From Bacillota bacterium (GTDB taxonomy: Bacteria > Bacillota > Limnochordia > Limnochordales > DUMU01): a stretch of DNA of 61,486 bases. The stretch spans positions 1-61,486 of the forward strand of contig DUMU01000015.1 in the NCBI GenBank assembly GCA_012839805.1, in the 5' to 3' direction. Of this stretch, positions 17,761-26,533 are shown piece after piece. The notes under the pieces are model-generated. The model saw only the letters and a program-made list of their open reading frames with translations, was not told the DNA's origin and searched no databases. A program made the position numbers and the translations under genes. Every line of letters starts with the position of its first letter. Positions within the stretch are counted from its first letter, which is position 1.

Positions 17761-18219
17761 CTAGTACCAGAGCGCGACCGCAGCGAAGGCACAGCCCACT
17801 TTCTCCACCCGGTGCTCGACGCCCTTGACCTTCAGTTCGGTCAGCTCGAGACCCCGGCGGGCGAAGGCGTGACGGACCATGCCGGCCACGATCTCCTCGG
17901 CCTCTTCCTTGGTGCACCTGCCCGAATACTCCATGATCACCCCGTAATCGTCCCCGTGCCGGCCCACCCCCACCGCGGCGGCGATGATCTCCCCGGGAGT
18001 CTCGCTGGTGATCGCCCCGTATGCGGTGGGTACCAGGCTCCCGGGAGGGATCGACAAGGTGTCGACCGCCACCGCGCCCGGCGGGAGTACACTACTGACT
18101 TTGACGAGGTTCAGATTTCCAATGCCCGCCTCCAGCAACGCGTTGTCAAAGGCGTTGAGGCGGTTGGGGCCCTCCGCCCCCCCGGCAACCAGCGTGAACT
18201 TGGTGGGAGTTGGCAGCAT
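17761..18219 (-). CDS. pdaD: pyruvoyl-dependent arginine decarboxylase
   Basis: Converts arginine to agmatine. A 152-residue proenzyme of the archaeal/chlamydial PvlArgDC type. The self-cleavage site is in LVKVSSVLPPGA (about residues 38-49), where the second Ser becomes the pyruvoyl group. TAYGAITSETPGEIIAAAVG and HGDDYGVIMEYSG follow, and an ending KVGCAFAAVALWY is typical. The frame runs far upstream, but AGGAGG 6 nt before the ATG at 18219 and family length fix this start. First gene of the polyamine run. Confidence 0.93.
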   Translation of the reverse strand: MLPTPTKFTLVAGGAEGPNRLNAFDNALLEAGIGNLNLVKVSSVLPPGAVAVDTLSIPPGSLVPTAYGAITSETPGEIIAAAVGVGRHGDDYGVIMEYSGRCTKEEAEEIVAGMVRHAFARRGLELTELKVKGVEHRVEKVGCAFAAVALWY

Positions 18220-18258
18220 CCCTGTCCTCCTACTCTTCCCGGGAAGTTTCGCGATAGA

Positions 18259-18283
18259 CGCCACTCGTCTGAAGATAGTGGCG
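18259..18283 (-). other. stem-loop in the pdaD leader
   Basis: CGCCACT (18259-18265) pairs with AGTGGCG (18277-18283) around an 11-nt loop in the ~85-nt leader between promoter and start codon. No known polyamine-sensing element is recognised. Confidence 0.35.
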
Positions 18284-18309
18284 CACTGCTCCCGGAAACC
18301 GCTTGGCTT

Positions 18310-18338
18310 AGTATAGCAAACCCGGCTGGCAAGTTGAA
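18310..18338 (-). promoter_or_regulatory. promoter of the pdaD-speE-speB operon
   Basis: Minus strand -10 TATACT (18315-18310) with an extended TG, and -35 TTCAAC (18338-18333) at 17 bp. It drives the polyamine genes and probably mazG-like and argS. Confidence 0.62.
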
Positions 18339-18388
18339 CGGAAGAGAGCGCGTGTGCGACGGCAAGCGGCCGGGGGAGAATAGGGTTC

Positions 18389-19465
18389 GTGCGGCAGTGG
18401 ATTTGGCGTCTATCTCCTTTTGTGTTGGTCCCGCTGGCCTGGGGACTGGCCCGGACGGAAGCCAGCGCGGCTTGGGCGTTCGCCGCGGCAGCCCTGGCCC
18501 TTGTAACCCTGGGGGTATGGATCCATGGGGCTACCGAAAGGCTTGCCAACCGCCTGGGGCCGGTGGCCGGCGGGCTGCTCAACGTGGTGGCCGGAAACGG
18601 GACCGAACTCATCATCACCCTCTTTGCCCTGGCTGCCGGGATGGTGGGCGTCGTGAAGGCAACGCTCATCGGATCCATGCTGAGCAACGTGTTACTGGTG
18701 ATGGGACTTGCCATGTTCCTCGGGGGATTACGCCATCCGGTGCAGCGTTTCGACTCTACGCTGGCCGCCACCAATGCGGCCGAACTGGGTCTCGCGGTCC
18801 TTGCCCTGGCCCTTCCTTCCCTTGCGGCAAGGAACGGTTGGGGCGTCGACGGAAGAGAGCCCGTGTGGCTGAGTACCGGCGTGGCGCTGGTTCTGCTCGC
18901 CGTCTACGTGCTGAGCACCGTTTACACACTGAAGCAGGACCGCCGCGGACCGGCCGGCGCCGGGCCGTTTCAGGAAAGGTCGCGCGAGCCCGAACGGGCG
19001 GCGAAGGAGTCGCTCGGACGAGAGATTCTGGTTCTACTGGCGAGTGCCGCGGCGACGGTTCTGATGAGCGACGTTCTTATCCACACCCTGGAACCGGCCA
19101 TCCACTCGCTGCACCTGCCCCGGCGATTGGTCGGCCTGGTGGTCGTTCCGCTCCTGGGCAACGCGGTGGAACATGCTACCGCCATCATCGAAGCCCGGGC
19201 CAACCGGATGACCCTTGCCTACCAGATCGCGGTAGGTTCCAGCACGCAGATCGCCCTCTTCGTCACCCCCCTCCTGGTGCTGGCCGGTTGGGGGGTCAGA
19301 CAGGAGTTCACCCTGGTATTCCATCCTCTTGAACTGCTGGCGGCCGGTCTTGCAGTTTTCATCGCAGTGCTAATCCATCTGGATTCCCGTTCCAACTGGC
19401 TGGAGGGCGTACAGTTGATCGCTGCCTACCTCATCTTCGTCCTCGCTTTCTACTTCACCGGATGA
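18389..19465 (+). CDS. Ca2+/H+ antiporter (CaCA family, CAX type)
   Basis: Integral membrane exchanger of 358 residues moving Ca2+ out against protons. It has the two inverted alpha-repeats of the superfamily: GNGTELIITLFALAAGM in the first half and PLLGNAVEHATAIIEA in the second, each carrying the ion-binding GNxxE motif. About eleven hydrophobic segments span the protein, with a charged linker (QDRRGPAGAGPFQERSREPE) in the middle. GTG start at 18389 behind GGGGGAG. Divergent from pdaD. Confidence 0.93.
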   Translation: MRQWIWRLSPFVLVPLAWGLARTEASAAWAFAAAALALVTLGVWIHGATERLANRLGPVAGGLLNVVAGNGTELIITLFALAAGMVGVVKATLIGSMLSNVLLVMGLAMFLGGLRHPVQRFDSTLAATNAAELGLAVLALALPSLAARNGWGVDGREPVWLSTGVALVLLAVYVLSTVYTLKQDRRGPAGAGPFQERSREPERAAKESLGREILVLLASAAATVLMSDVLIHTLEPAIHSLHLPRRLVGLVVVPLLGNAVEHATAIIEARANRMTLAYQIAVGSSTQIALFVTPLLVLAGWGVRQEFTLVFHPLELLAAGLAVFIAVLIHLDSRSNWLEGVQLIAAYLIFVLAFYFTG

Positions 19466-19542
19466 TAGAATCGAGATGCAACACTGTTCGTAAGAGAAAA
19501 GTTCACCCAGGGTGCCTCTGGCGAACTCGGCGGTGATGTGGC

Positions 19543-21795
19543 TTGGGCCGCGAAGTCAGAACCCTGCCTCTTCCCCTGCTCGTTTCTTTGCTGATCGGCT
19601 TGCTCGGTCCCTGGGCCGTTCCCTTGGTCGTTTCCACGGTTGACGTGCTGGGGGGCATCAGCCCGGCCGCAGCGGCGGAGGGTGCTTCCCCTGGGGCCGC
19701 TTCTCCGGGTGAAGGTACGCAGCCGCCGCCCGGGCAGGTCGGGTTGCCGGCGGAAGACCATGTTCTCGCCTGGCATGGGGTGAGGGTCAGCGCCGAGGTC
19801 GGGTTCGGAGGGCAGTTTCGCCCCGGCCGCTTCACGCCGGTGCGGCTGCGGGTAACCAACGACGGTGCAGGCATCTTTCAAGGAGCGGTGGGGGTTTCCC
19901 TGACCAGGCCGGATCGGACGCCCGGCGTCGAGAAGGAGTCGCGCGAGGAGTATCGCCAGCAGGTGATCCTCGGTAGCCCGGCCCGGGTGGAGTTCTCTTT
20001 CGTGATCCCGCTGCGCAGCAGCTTCGACCAGATGGCCCTGGACCTCTGGGACGCCGCCGGCAGGCTGGTTGCCACGAAACCTGTGCCCCTGCCGCGTGTA
20101 TCCCTGCATCAGCGGCTCTGGCTCATCCTGCGCTACCAGCCCGCTTCGTCTCCCTGGCTCGCGCAGGTGCTCGCGGCGGCCGGCCTCCTCCTGAAGGAGG
20201 GCTCCGTGGTAGCCGCCTACGCCACCGACGCGACCAAGCTGCCGCCGGCGGTAGCCGCGTATGATGGGGTAGACCTGATTCTGCTCGATGACCTCTCCCT
20301 GCGGCAGTTGCTCCCCGCCAGCGCCCAGGCGCTGGCGGCCTGGGTCGAACGGGGTGGGGTGCTGGTCATAACCGCGGCGGCCCAGGAGCGCAACGGGGGA
20401 CAGTGGCCGTGGCCGGCCGACTTCCTGCCCGCGGCCGGGAGGCCGGCGTCGCCGGCGACCGGAGCTCCCGCCTGGCAAGAGGCCCGCCGGGGCCGGGGAT
20501 GGGTGGCCTACTACTCCGGCCGGCTGGACGAAGGAGCACGGGGCGAGCCCTCGTCATCCGGCCGGGACCCGGTCGCCCGCTCCCTCTTATCCCTTTGGCT
20601 TGCTGCTCTCCCCCCTCCCATGCTGGAGAATTCTCCCGGGGAGGCTGCCATTATCGACCTCTTACAGGGCAAGCCGCTCTCCGGTACGGACCGGGTCGTG
20701 CTGGGGGTGGCACTCCTCCTCTACGTCCTCTTTCTGGGCGGGGCCTCCCTGGTGGCCACGGGCGCCACTGGTCCTCGCGCCGGTCTGACCCGGAAGGGGG
20801 CCCGCTGGCAAAGGCTCGCGGCCCGTGCCGTGTTCCCCGGAATATGGGTTACAGCTTTGTTGGCCGCGGGAGTCTTCGCGGCAGGCGAAGGTAAGAGGTT
20901 GGCCGAACCGGTCGCCCCCCTGGTGGAAGTGACGGCCGGAAGGACGGACCGGCTCTGGCAGGACGGTCGAACTTACTGGGTGGCCCCTAATCCGGGACAC
21001 CCGGTGCTCGTGCCACCGTCGCTTACGATAAAGCCACCACCCCCGGGGATGGTGGCCGGAGCGCCCCTCGGGCTGGCCCCCGTACCGGTCTTCGGGAGCG
21101 GAAGGTGGTCCTGGTGCTGGGTCACGCCCCAGTACGCGTTTTGGGACGGTACCAGCAAGGTGGTGGCGGCATCGGTTGTCGGAACCTGGCCGGCGTTTCT
21201 TGAATGGGCATGGACACCCGCAGGCGAGCTCCGAGTGGTAAACCCGGACCGGGAAACGCTGTGGGTCCTGGCACTTGCCGGCGAACAGCAGGCGGGAGAA
21301 CCCCGCCTTCTCAACCCCGGAGAAGAGAGTCGCTGGCAACTACCTCCGGCCGGTCCTTCGTCAGGCGGAAATGAGGGGGTTTCGTTGGGCGCGGCCACCA
21401 GCGAGCTCGCTCCCCGGCTCCTGCATACGATCCTATCCGGCCTGTCCGGAGTACCGGCCCGGCGCCTCCATGGTGGTAGGCCCATGCTCGAGTTCGCCGC
21501 GGAAGCCTGGAGGTCGAGCCATGCCGGTCTGCTACAACTCGGACTCGAAGAGGGAGCCCTGGCCCGGACCGGTGGGCTCGAAGCCAGCCCGCTGGTTCTG
21601 GTGGGAGTAGGGTTGCCGCTACGCTATCCGGCCGGGGGCCCCGGGCTACCGTCCGGTCGCCCCGCCAGGCATGCGGATTCCGGCGAGGCTGCTCCCGGCG
21701 AGCCGGCCTCCGGGCGGGCTGCTTTTATCCCCACCGTCCGCTTCCTGGCGCTATGGGTGGCCAGGGAGGGAGGGAACGCCGATGCGCTTCGCTGA
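19543..21795 (+). CDS. secreted/membrane protein with GATase-like domain, first gene of the MoxR-VWA cluster
   Basis: 750 residues, not assignable to a named enzyme. A signal peptide (LPLPLLVSLLIGLLGPWAVP) is followed by a disordered Ala/Gly/Pro stretch, a beta-sandwich-like domain (RFTPVRLRVTNDGAG), then a class-I-amidotransferase-like fold (YDGVDLILLDDLSLRQLLP, AAWVERGGVLVIT, about 235-275) without a recognisable Cys nucleophile. Two membrane helices (about 385-405 and 430-448) and a beta-rich C-terminal half follow. A related fold recurs inside the triple-VWA protein. TTG start is uncertain. It overlaps the next gene by 14 bp. Confidence 0.55.
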   Translation: MGREVRTLPLPLLVSLLIGLLGPWAVPLVVSTVDVLGGISPAAAAEGASPGAASPGEGTQPPPGQVGLPAEDHVLAWHGVRVSAEVGFGGQFRPGRFTPVRLRVTNDGAGIFQGAVGVSLTRPDRTPGVEKESREEYRQQVILGSPARVEFSFVIPLRSSFDQMALDLWDAAGRLVATKPVPLPRVSLHQRLWLILRYQPASSPWLAQVLAAAGLLLKEGSVVAAYATDATKLPPAVAAYDGVDLILLDDLSLRQLLPASAQALAAWVERGGVLVITAAAQERNGGQWPWPADFLPAAGRPASPATGAPAWQEARRGRGWVAYYSGRLDEGARGEPSSSGRDPVARSLLSLWLAALPPPMLENSPGEAAIIDLLQGKPLSGTDRVVLGVALLLYVLFLGGASLVATGATGPRAGLTRKGARWQRLAARAVFPGIWVTALLAAGVFAAGEGKRLAEPVAPLVEVTAGRTDRLWQDGRTYWVAPNPGHPVLVPPSLTIKPPPPGMVAGAPLGLAPVPVFGSGRWSWCWVTPQYAFWDGTSKVVAASVVGTWPAFLEWAWTPAGELRVVNPDRETLWVLALAGEQQAGEPRLLNPGEESRWQLPPAGPSSGGNEGVSLGAATSELAPRLLHTILSGLSGVPARRLHGGRPMLEFAAEAWRSSHAGLLQLGLEEGALARTGGLEASPLVLVGVGLPLRYPAGGPGLPSGRPARHADSGEAAPGEPASGRAAFIPTVRFLALWVAREGGNADALR

Positions 21796-22672
21796 GCTCG
21801 TGCGTTTCGACTTCACCCGTTCCGTGCGGGCCCCCGCCTTCCGCGCCGTCGCCGCGATCTATCTCTTGGCGAGCTTGCTCGCGCTCATGATCACCTGGCC
21901 GGGCCGGTTGCGGGTGATCGATCTTGCCATTCCCGAAGCCTCCCCCGAGGCTTTCTGGCGTTGGCTCTCGCTTCGTATCCCCTTTGCTTGGTTGCCGCCG
22001 CTCCAGCTATTCATCCTCGGCTTTGCCGCGGTCGTGCTTGCCTCGGCCCCGAACCGGGAAGAGGAGCATGAGACCGGCTTCGACCTGCAAGCCTTTGCCG
22101 TATCGGTACCTGTGCCGGCCCGGTCGTGGCTGGCCGTTCACCTGGTGGCCACCGGCTTGCAGCTGGTAGTACTGGCGGGGCTCGGAATGCCGTTCAACCT
22201 GGTCGCCATGGGCCCCCGGTTGCTTGCCACCAGCACGGCGGTGGGCCAGGCAGCCTCACCCCTCTTCGACCCGGCTGTTGTCGCCTCGGTGCTCGCAGCC
22301 GGCCTCGCGGCCCTGGCTTTCCTGGCGGTAGCGGCTCTGGCCGGCACCCTGGCCGGGGTATACCTGGAGATCCCGTGGCGATGGGGTATTGCGCTCCTCT
22401 TTGCCGGTTCGAGCGGCTTTTTCCTCACCGGTCTCGCCCGGCCGGAGTCGCCCCTCAACCCCTTCAGCGCGGTGTGGGTGACGGTAACGTACACCCTGGC
22501 GTCGGCGGCCCGACCCCTGCTTTCCCCCGCTCTGGGAACGTTTTGGCCCACCGCTCTCTTCTGGCTGACGGTCGCCCTGTTGGGGGGGATGTGGGTGAGC
22601 AAGCAGATCGAGCACCTGCGCGAGAGCCTTTGGCTGGAGGGCCCGGACTCAAGAGAGGAGATGCAGGGCTGA
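21782..22672 (+). CDS. multi-pass membrane protein, ABC-2 permease-like
   Basis: 296 residues with six or seven hydrophobic helices: AFRAVAAIYLLASLLALMI, FAWLPPLQLFILGFAAVVLA, WLAVHLVATGLQLVVLAGLG, the VVASVLAAGLAALAFLAVA pair, WGIALLFAGSSGFFLTGLA and WPTALFWLTVALLGGMWV. The opening FAELVRFDFTRSVRAPAFRA resembles ABC-2-type permeases, but no ATPase gene is near, so the role is open. The ATG at 21782 follows GGAGGGAGGG and lies inside the previous gene, giving translational coupling. Confidence 0.55.
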   Translation: MRFAELVRFDFTRSVRAPAFRAVAAIYLLASLLALMITWPGRLRVIDLAIPEASPEAFWRWLSLRIPFAWLPPLQLFILGFAAVVLASAPNREEEHETGFDLQAFAVSVPVPARSWLAVHLVATGLQLVVLAGLGMPFNLVAMGPRLLATSTAVGQAASPLFDPAVVASVLAAGLAALAFLAVAALAGTLAGVYLEIPWRWGIALLFAGSSGFFLTGLARPESPLNPFSAVWVTVTYTLASAARPLLSPALGTFWPTALFWLTVALLGGMWVSKQIEHLRESLWLEGPDSREEMQG

Positions 22673-22674
22673 TC

Positions 22675-24489
22675 ATGTCCGTCCCGTCCACGGAAGAATG
22701 GCTGCGCCTGGCCGACCGTGCCCCGTTCTTCGCCCGCCTGCTCCGCAGGGCGGGGGCACGGATCCGCGCCCGCTGGCTCGCGTGCGGAGCCCTCGCGGGC
22801 TTCCTCGATGGAATCAGCCTTCTCGCGCTGGCCCTGGCCGGGGGTCGAAGCGGGTTCTGGCCTTCGCCGGCGAAGTTCGGATACCAGGTGCTGGCAGCGC
22901 TCCTGCTCCTCTTCCCCCTGGCCGGTCTTATCCTCGCTTTCTGGCGGGGCCGCCAAAGCGGAGCGTGGAGCCTCGAGAACGTGGCCCTGGCCCTGGACCA
23001 CGCTGAGAAGAAGCCGTTCACCTTCACCAGCGCCGTCCTGGGGCTCAAAGAGAGGGAACTCTCACCCCCGGCCGCCGCCCTGGGCCGCCAGGTAGAGGAG
23101 GATCTGCAGCAGAGCCGGCACCGGCCCCGGCGCGGGCTTGGGTTCGGGTGGGGAGAGGCCAAGCTCCCCGGCCGGCCGGGGCAACGCCGCTACCGTCGCC
23201 TCGGGCCTCCTCTGCTGGGCCATGCTTTGCTTTTGCTCATGGTGGGCACCGCCGGCTCATACTGGCTGGCCACCCACTCCCCCGCCGCTCCGGCCCGGGT
23301 TTTTGCCCCCTCCGGCACACCGGGTGACAGTAGCCTCGAGCGGCTACAAAAAACCTTTCTTGCGCTCAATGCCCTGGCCGACCGTTTGGAAGAAGCAGGA
23401 TCGGCAGACGCCGAAACCGGCCCTGACGCCGAGACCGGGTCTTCGCCCGAGCAGGCGGGAGACGACCGGAGGGAAGCGGGTGGCAACCGGGAGGAAGGAA
23501 GCACTTCACCTGCCGGTTTACCCGCTCGAGATGGCAAGGAATTCCTTGCGGATGCGGCGGCCGACCTGCGCTATGCGGCCGACCTTCTCGCCGGCGGAGG
23601 TGAGCAGGCTCTTCCCTATGTCCGGCAGCTGGTTTTGCGGGCGTTCAACCGGCTGCTCCAGCGGGAGCTTGCTATGGGTTCACCTGCTCCCCGTTCCGGC
23701 AGCGGGGAGGACATGAGCGGGGAGGCCGGCGGCGAAGGACAGGGCCTCGGTATCCCCGGTGCTCAGCGTGCCGGCCGGGCCACCCCGGAGGATGACTCCT
23801 TCCTCCGGGATCTCAGCCGCATTGCTCGTAGCTTAATTGAAGAGACGCAAGGCTTGGATGTAGCCGCCGGTCTGGACCGGTTACCGCCGGCCAGCCAGCT
23901 CGCCCGCACCGGGGCCGGTGGGGACGAGCCGGGAGCAGGAGGGGAAGCTGCAGCTGGAGGCGGGCGTCCGGGGACGGGCTATGGATCGGACGAAGGAAGC
24001 GGCCTCCAGGATGTGAACACCTATGGTGATGGGAAGGCCGGTGGGCGTACGGCTGAAGGAAAGGCCGGGGAGCCGGCCGGAGGCCCGGTTGTAGCTACCG
24101 GCTCCGGTTTAGGCCAGGGCATGAGCGAAGATGCCGGCTCGGATGCGGGGGCCGGCCGAGGCACCCTGGCAAGTGAAGGCTCGGCGGCAATGGCCAGCTC
24201 AGGGACGGGTTCAGGTCGGGGCGAAGGGTCCAGCCCCTACCGCTTGGGGCCGGCACCACCTTCTCCGCTACGTTCCTACTCCCCTTCTGCTCTTTCCTCC
24301 CCCGAGCTGCTCCGCGGCCAGCTGGGCCAGGGCCCGATCTGGGTCGTCCCCACCGGGCGCCTGCCACAGCCGGTCACCGGCGAACCTTACCGGTTGGTCC
24401 CGGAAGAGGCGGCAAGAGAAGCATGGGTAGAACGAGAAAACCTCCCTCTGGATTACCGGGAGTGGGTTCGCCGCTATTTCACTTATTGA
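22675..24489 (+). CDS. membrane-anchored DUF4175-like protein of the MoxR-VWA cluster
   Basis: 604 residues. Two N-terminal hydrophobic segments (about 38-55 and 63-83) and a third near residue 180 (GHALLLLMVGTAGSYWLAT) resemble DUF4175-type proteins that accompany MoxR/DUF58/VWA genes elsewhere. Between them lies an amphipathic basic stretch. The following ~350 residues are dominated by Gly/Ala/Glu/Ser low complexity with helical islands (RLQKTFLALNALADRLEEAG, DLRYAADLLAGGGEQALPYV). The C-terminus (LVPEEAAREAWVERENLPLD, then REWVRRYF) is conserved in type. Function unknown. Starts 3 bp after the previous stop; ribosome site is distant. Confidence 0.6.
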   Translation: MSVPSTEEWLRLADRAPFFARLLRRAGARIRARWLACGALAGFLDGISLLALALAGGRSGFWPSPAKFGYQVLAALLLLFPLAGLILAFWRGRQSGAWSLENVALALDHAEKKPFTFTSAVLGLKERELSPPAAALGRQVEEDLQQSRHRPRRGLGFGWGEAKLPGRPGQRRYRRLGPPLLGHALLLLMVGTAGSYWLATHSPAAPARVFAPSGTPGDSSLERLQKTFLALNALADRLEEAGSADAETGPDAETGSSPEQAGDDRREAGGNREEGSTSPAGLPARDGKEFLADAAADLRYAADLLAGGGEQALPYVRQLVLRAFNRLLQRELAMGSPAPRSGSGEDMSGEAGGEGQGLGIPGAQRAGRATPEDDSFLRDLSRIARSLIEETQGLDVAAGLDRLPPASQLARTGAGGDEPGAGGEAAAGGGRPGTGYGSDEGSGLQDVNTYGDGKAGGRTAEGKAGEPAGGPVVATGSGLGQGMSEDAGSDAGAGRGTLASEGSAAMASSGTGSGRGEGSSPYRLGPAPPSPLRSYSPSALSSPELLRGQLGQGPIWVVPTGRLPQPVTGEPYRLVPEEAAREAWVERENLPLDYREWVRRYFTY

Positions 24490-24505
24490 GGAAGGGGAGT
24501 CCTCC

Positions 24506-25576
24506 GTGGACCAGACTACGACCGCCGCTGCCGCCGAAGTTGGTGAACTGGCGCTCCAATACCGGCTCGCCCAGTTGTCTCTCTCCCGGCTCCGGGATGC
24601 CCTTCACCAGGTCATCGTCGGCCAAGACCAGGTGATCGAGCAGGTTCTGATTGCCCTCCTGGCCGACGGCCATGTCCTGCTGGAAGGCGTGCCCGGAGTG
24701 GGCAAGACCCTGCTCGTGCGTACGCTGGCCCAGGGGCTTGCGTTGAAGTATAGCCGCATCCAGTTCACGCCCGACTTGATGCCCGCCGACATCCTGGGTA
24801 CGGTAGTGCTAGCTCGGGACGAAGCCGGAAACCCCCTCTTGCGCTTCCAGCCCGGCCCCATCTTTGCCCAGATCGTCCTGGCCGACGAGATCAACCGGGC
24901 CACCCCCAAGACCCAGGCCGCGCTCCTCGAAGCCATGCAGGAAAGGCGAGTGACTGCCGGGGGTGAGACCCGGTGGCTGGAGCGCCCCTTCTTCGTCCTC
25001 GCCACCCAAAACCCCCTGGAAATGGAGGGGACCTACCCCCTTCCCGAGGCGCAGCTGGACCGCTTCCTTTTCAAGATCATCGTACCGCCGCCCAACGTGG
25101 AGGAACTGCGAGAGATCGTCTTGCGGACCACCGGAGCAAGCCAGCCGGAGATCGGACCGGTCATGGCCGCCCATGAACTGCTACAACTCCAGACCGTGGT
25201 CCGCCAGGTCCTCCTGGCTCGCCCCCTCCTGGAGGCAGCCCTGAAGCTGGTCGCGGCCACCTCCCCCGCCTCCCCCGACGCTTCCGAGCGGGTCCGCCGC
25301 TTCGTCCGTTACGGAGCAAGCCCCCGGGGGGCCCAGGCCCTGGTTTTAGGGGCTAAGGCGCGAGCCTTCCTCCACCAGCGGGCCCACGTGACGCCCGAGG
25401 ACCTGGAGGCCGTCGCCTTGCCGGCCCTGCGTCACCGTCTCCTGCTGCACCTCGAGGCCGAAGCAGAAGGTGTCACCAGTGATGATCTCCTGGTTGAACT
25501 GCTCCCTTCCGTGATGGCAGCAGTCCGGCACGGCGAAAAAAGGGAGAAGGAAAGATCGCCGGAGGAGAACGCGTAA
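24506..25576 (+). CDS. MoxR-family AAA+ ATPase
   Basis: AAA+ chaperone-like ATPase that, in other systems, remodels VWA proteins. 356 residues: Walker A LEGVPGVGKTLLVRTLA, RIQFTPDLMPADILG, Walker B IVLADEINRATPKTQAALLEAM, sensor 1 FFVLATQNPLEMEGTYPLPE, arginine finger region AQLDRFLF, and the C-terminal lid with sensor 2 near YGASPRGAQALVLGAKARAF. GTG start at 24506 behind GGAAGGGGAG. Its neighbours (DUF58 and VWA proteins) are the standard partners. Confidence 0.95.
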   Translation: MDQTTTAAAAEVGELALQYRLAQLSLSRLRDALHQVIVGQDQVIEQVLIALLADGHVLLEGVPGVGKTLLVRTLAQGLALKYSRIQFTPDLMPADILGTVVLARDEAGNPLLRFQPGPIFAQIVLADEINRATPKTQAALLEAMQERRVTAGGETRWLERPFFVLATQNPLEMEGTYPLPEAQLDRFLFKIIVPPPNVEELREIVLRTTGASQPEIGPVMAAHELLQLQTVVRQVLLARPLLEAALKLVAATSPASPDASERVRRFVRYGASPRGAQALVLGAKARAFLHQRAHVTPEDLEAVALPALRHRLLLHLEAEAEGVTSDDLLVELLPSVMAAVRHGEKREKERSPEENA

Positions 25577-25579
25577 ACC

Positions 25580-26521
25580 ATGCCAGCACCGGTGCCGCTG
25601 CTCGATCCCGAGTTACTTCGCCGGCTGGAGACCCTGCGGCTCGTCACCCGGGAACGCCATGCGGGCCGGCTCGCGGGAATCCGGCCGTCGCGGCGGACGG
25701 GAGCCAGCGTGGAGTTTGCCGACTACCGGGAGTACCAGCCGGGGGACGATCCACGCTATGTAGACTGGAATGTTTACGCCCGTCTCGAGCGGCTCTTCGT
25801 CAAGCTGTCCGTGGCCGAACAGGATCTACCGGTCACCCTGGCCGTGGACGCGAGCCTGTCGATGTCCTTCGGGACTCCCTCCAAGCTCGACCGGGCCAAG
25901 CAGCTGGCAGCCGCCCTCGGCTTCGTGGCGCTGGCCGGCGGCGACCGCCTGCGGCTGTCGATCCTCCCGCCCGCCGCTTTGGGGTCGAACCCGTTTCCCC
26001 TCCTGTCTGCCACCTTGCGGGGCAAAAGCCAGGCGTTCCGGCTCTTCCGCTGGCTTTCGGAACTGAAACCGTCCGGGCGGGCCCGGCTGGGGCGGACCCT
26101 CTCCCACCTGGCCGCGGCGCTGCGGGTGGAGCAGGGCGGTCTTTTCCTGCTCATCTCGGACCTGGCCGACCCGGACGGTCCGGAAGCTTTTCTTCCCGCG
26201 CTTACCTCCCTGGCCGGAGCAGGCCAGGAAGTAGTGCTGCTGCATCTCCTATCACCAGAAGAGACCGATCCCGGCCTCGCCGGTGACTTCCTGCTCCTAG
26301 ACGGTGAGGAGGAGGGGGCTACTCTCGCCCTCGAGGTGAACCGGCGGACGCGGGAGCTCTACCGCCAGGAACTCCTTGCCTGGTTGGAAACGATCCGCCG
26401 GGGGGCGGCCGCGACCGGGGCCGATCACCTGGTGGTCGAGACGGATCGGCCCTGGGAAGAGGTAGTCTTCGACGAGATGGTACGTATCGGGCGGGTGGGC
26501 AGCCATGCCCACCGGCGCTGA
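25580..26521 (+). CDS. DUF58 domain protein
   Basis: 313 residues. The DUF58 signature (GASVEFADYREYQPGDDPRY, then VDWNVYARLERLFVK) occupies residues ~45-80. A VWA-like domain follows, with DASLSMSFG at the MIDAS position and LLISDLADPDG later. No membrane segment, so it is cytoplasmic and likely the MoxR client or adaptor. Starts 3 bp after moxR and ends 12 bp before the triple-VWA gene. Confidence 0.92.
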   Translation: MPAPVPLLDPELLRRLETLRLVTRERHAGRLAGIRPSRRTGASVEFADYREYQPGDDPRYVDWNVYARLERLFVKLSVAEQDLPVTLAVDASLSMSFGTPSKLDRAKQLAAALGFVALAGGDRLRLSILPPAALGSNPFPLLSATLRGKSQAFRLFRWLSELKPSGRARLGRTLSHLAAALRVEQGGLFLLISDLADPDGPEAFLPALTSLAGAGQEVVLLHLLSPEETDPGLAGDFLLLDGEEEGATLALEVNRRTRELYRQELLAWLETIRRGAAATGADHLVVETDRPWEEVVFDEMVRIGRVGSHAHRR

Positions 26522-26533
26522 GGAGGCCCGGCC

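Noticed and set aside
17812-19332. 506-codon plus-strand frame
   Set aside because: Runs antisense to pdaD, across the divergent promoter and then out of frame through the antiporter gene; product is low complexity without motifs.
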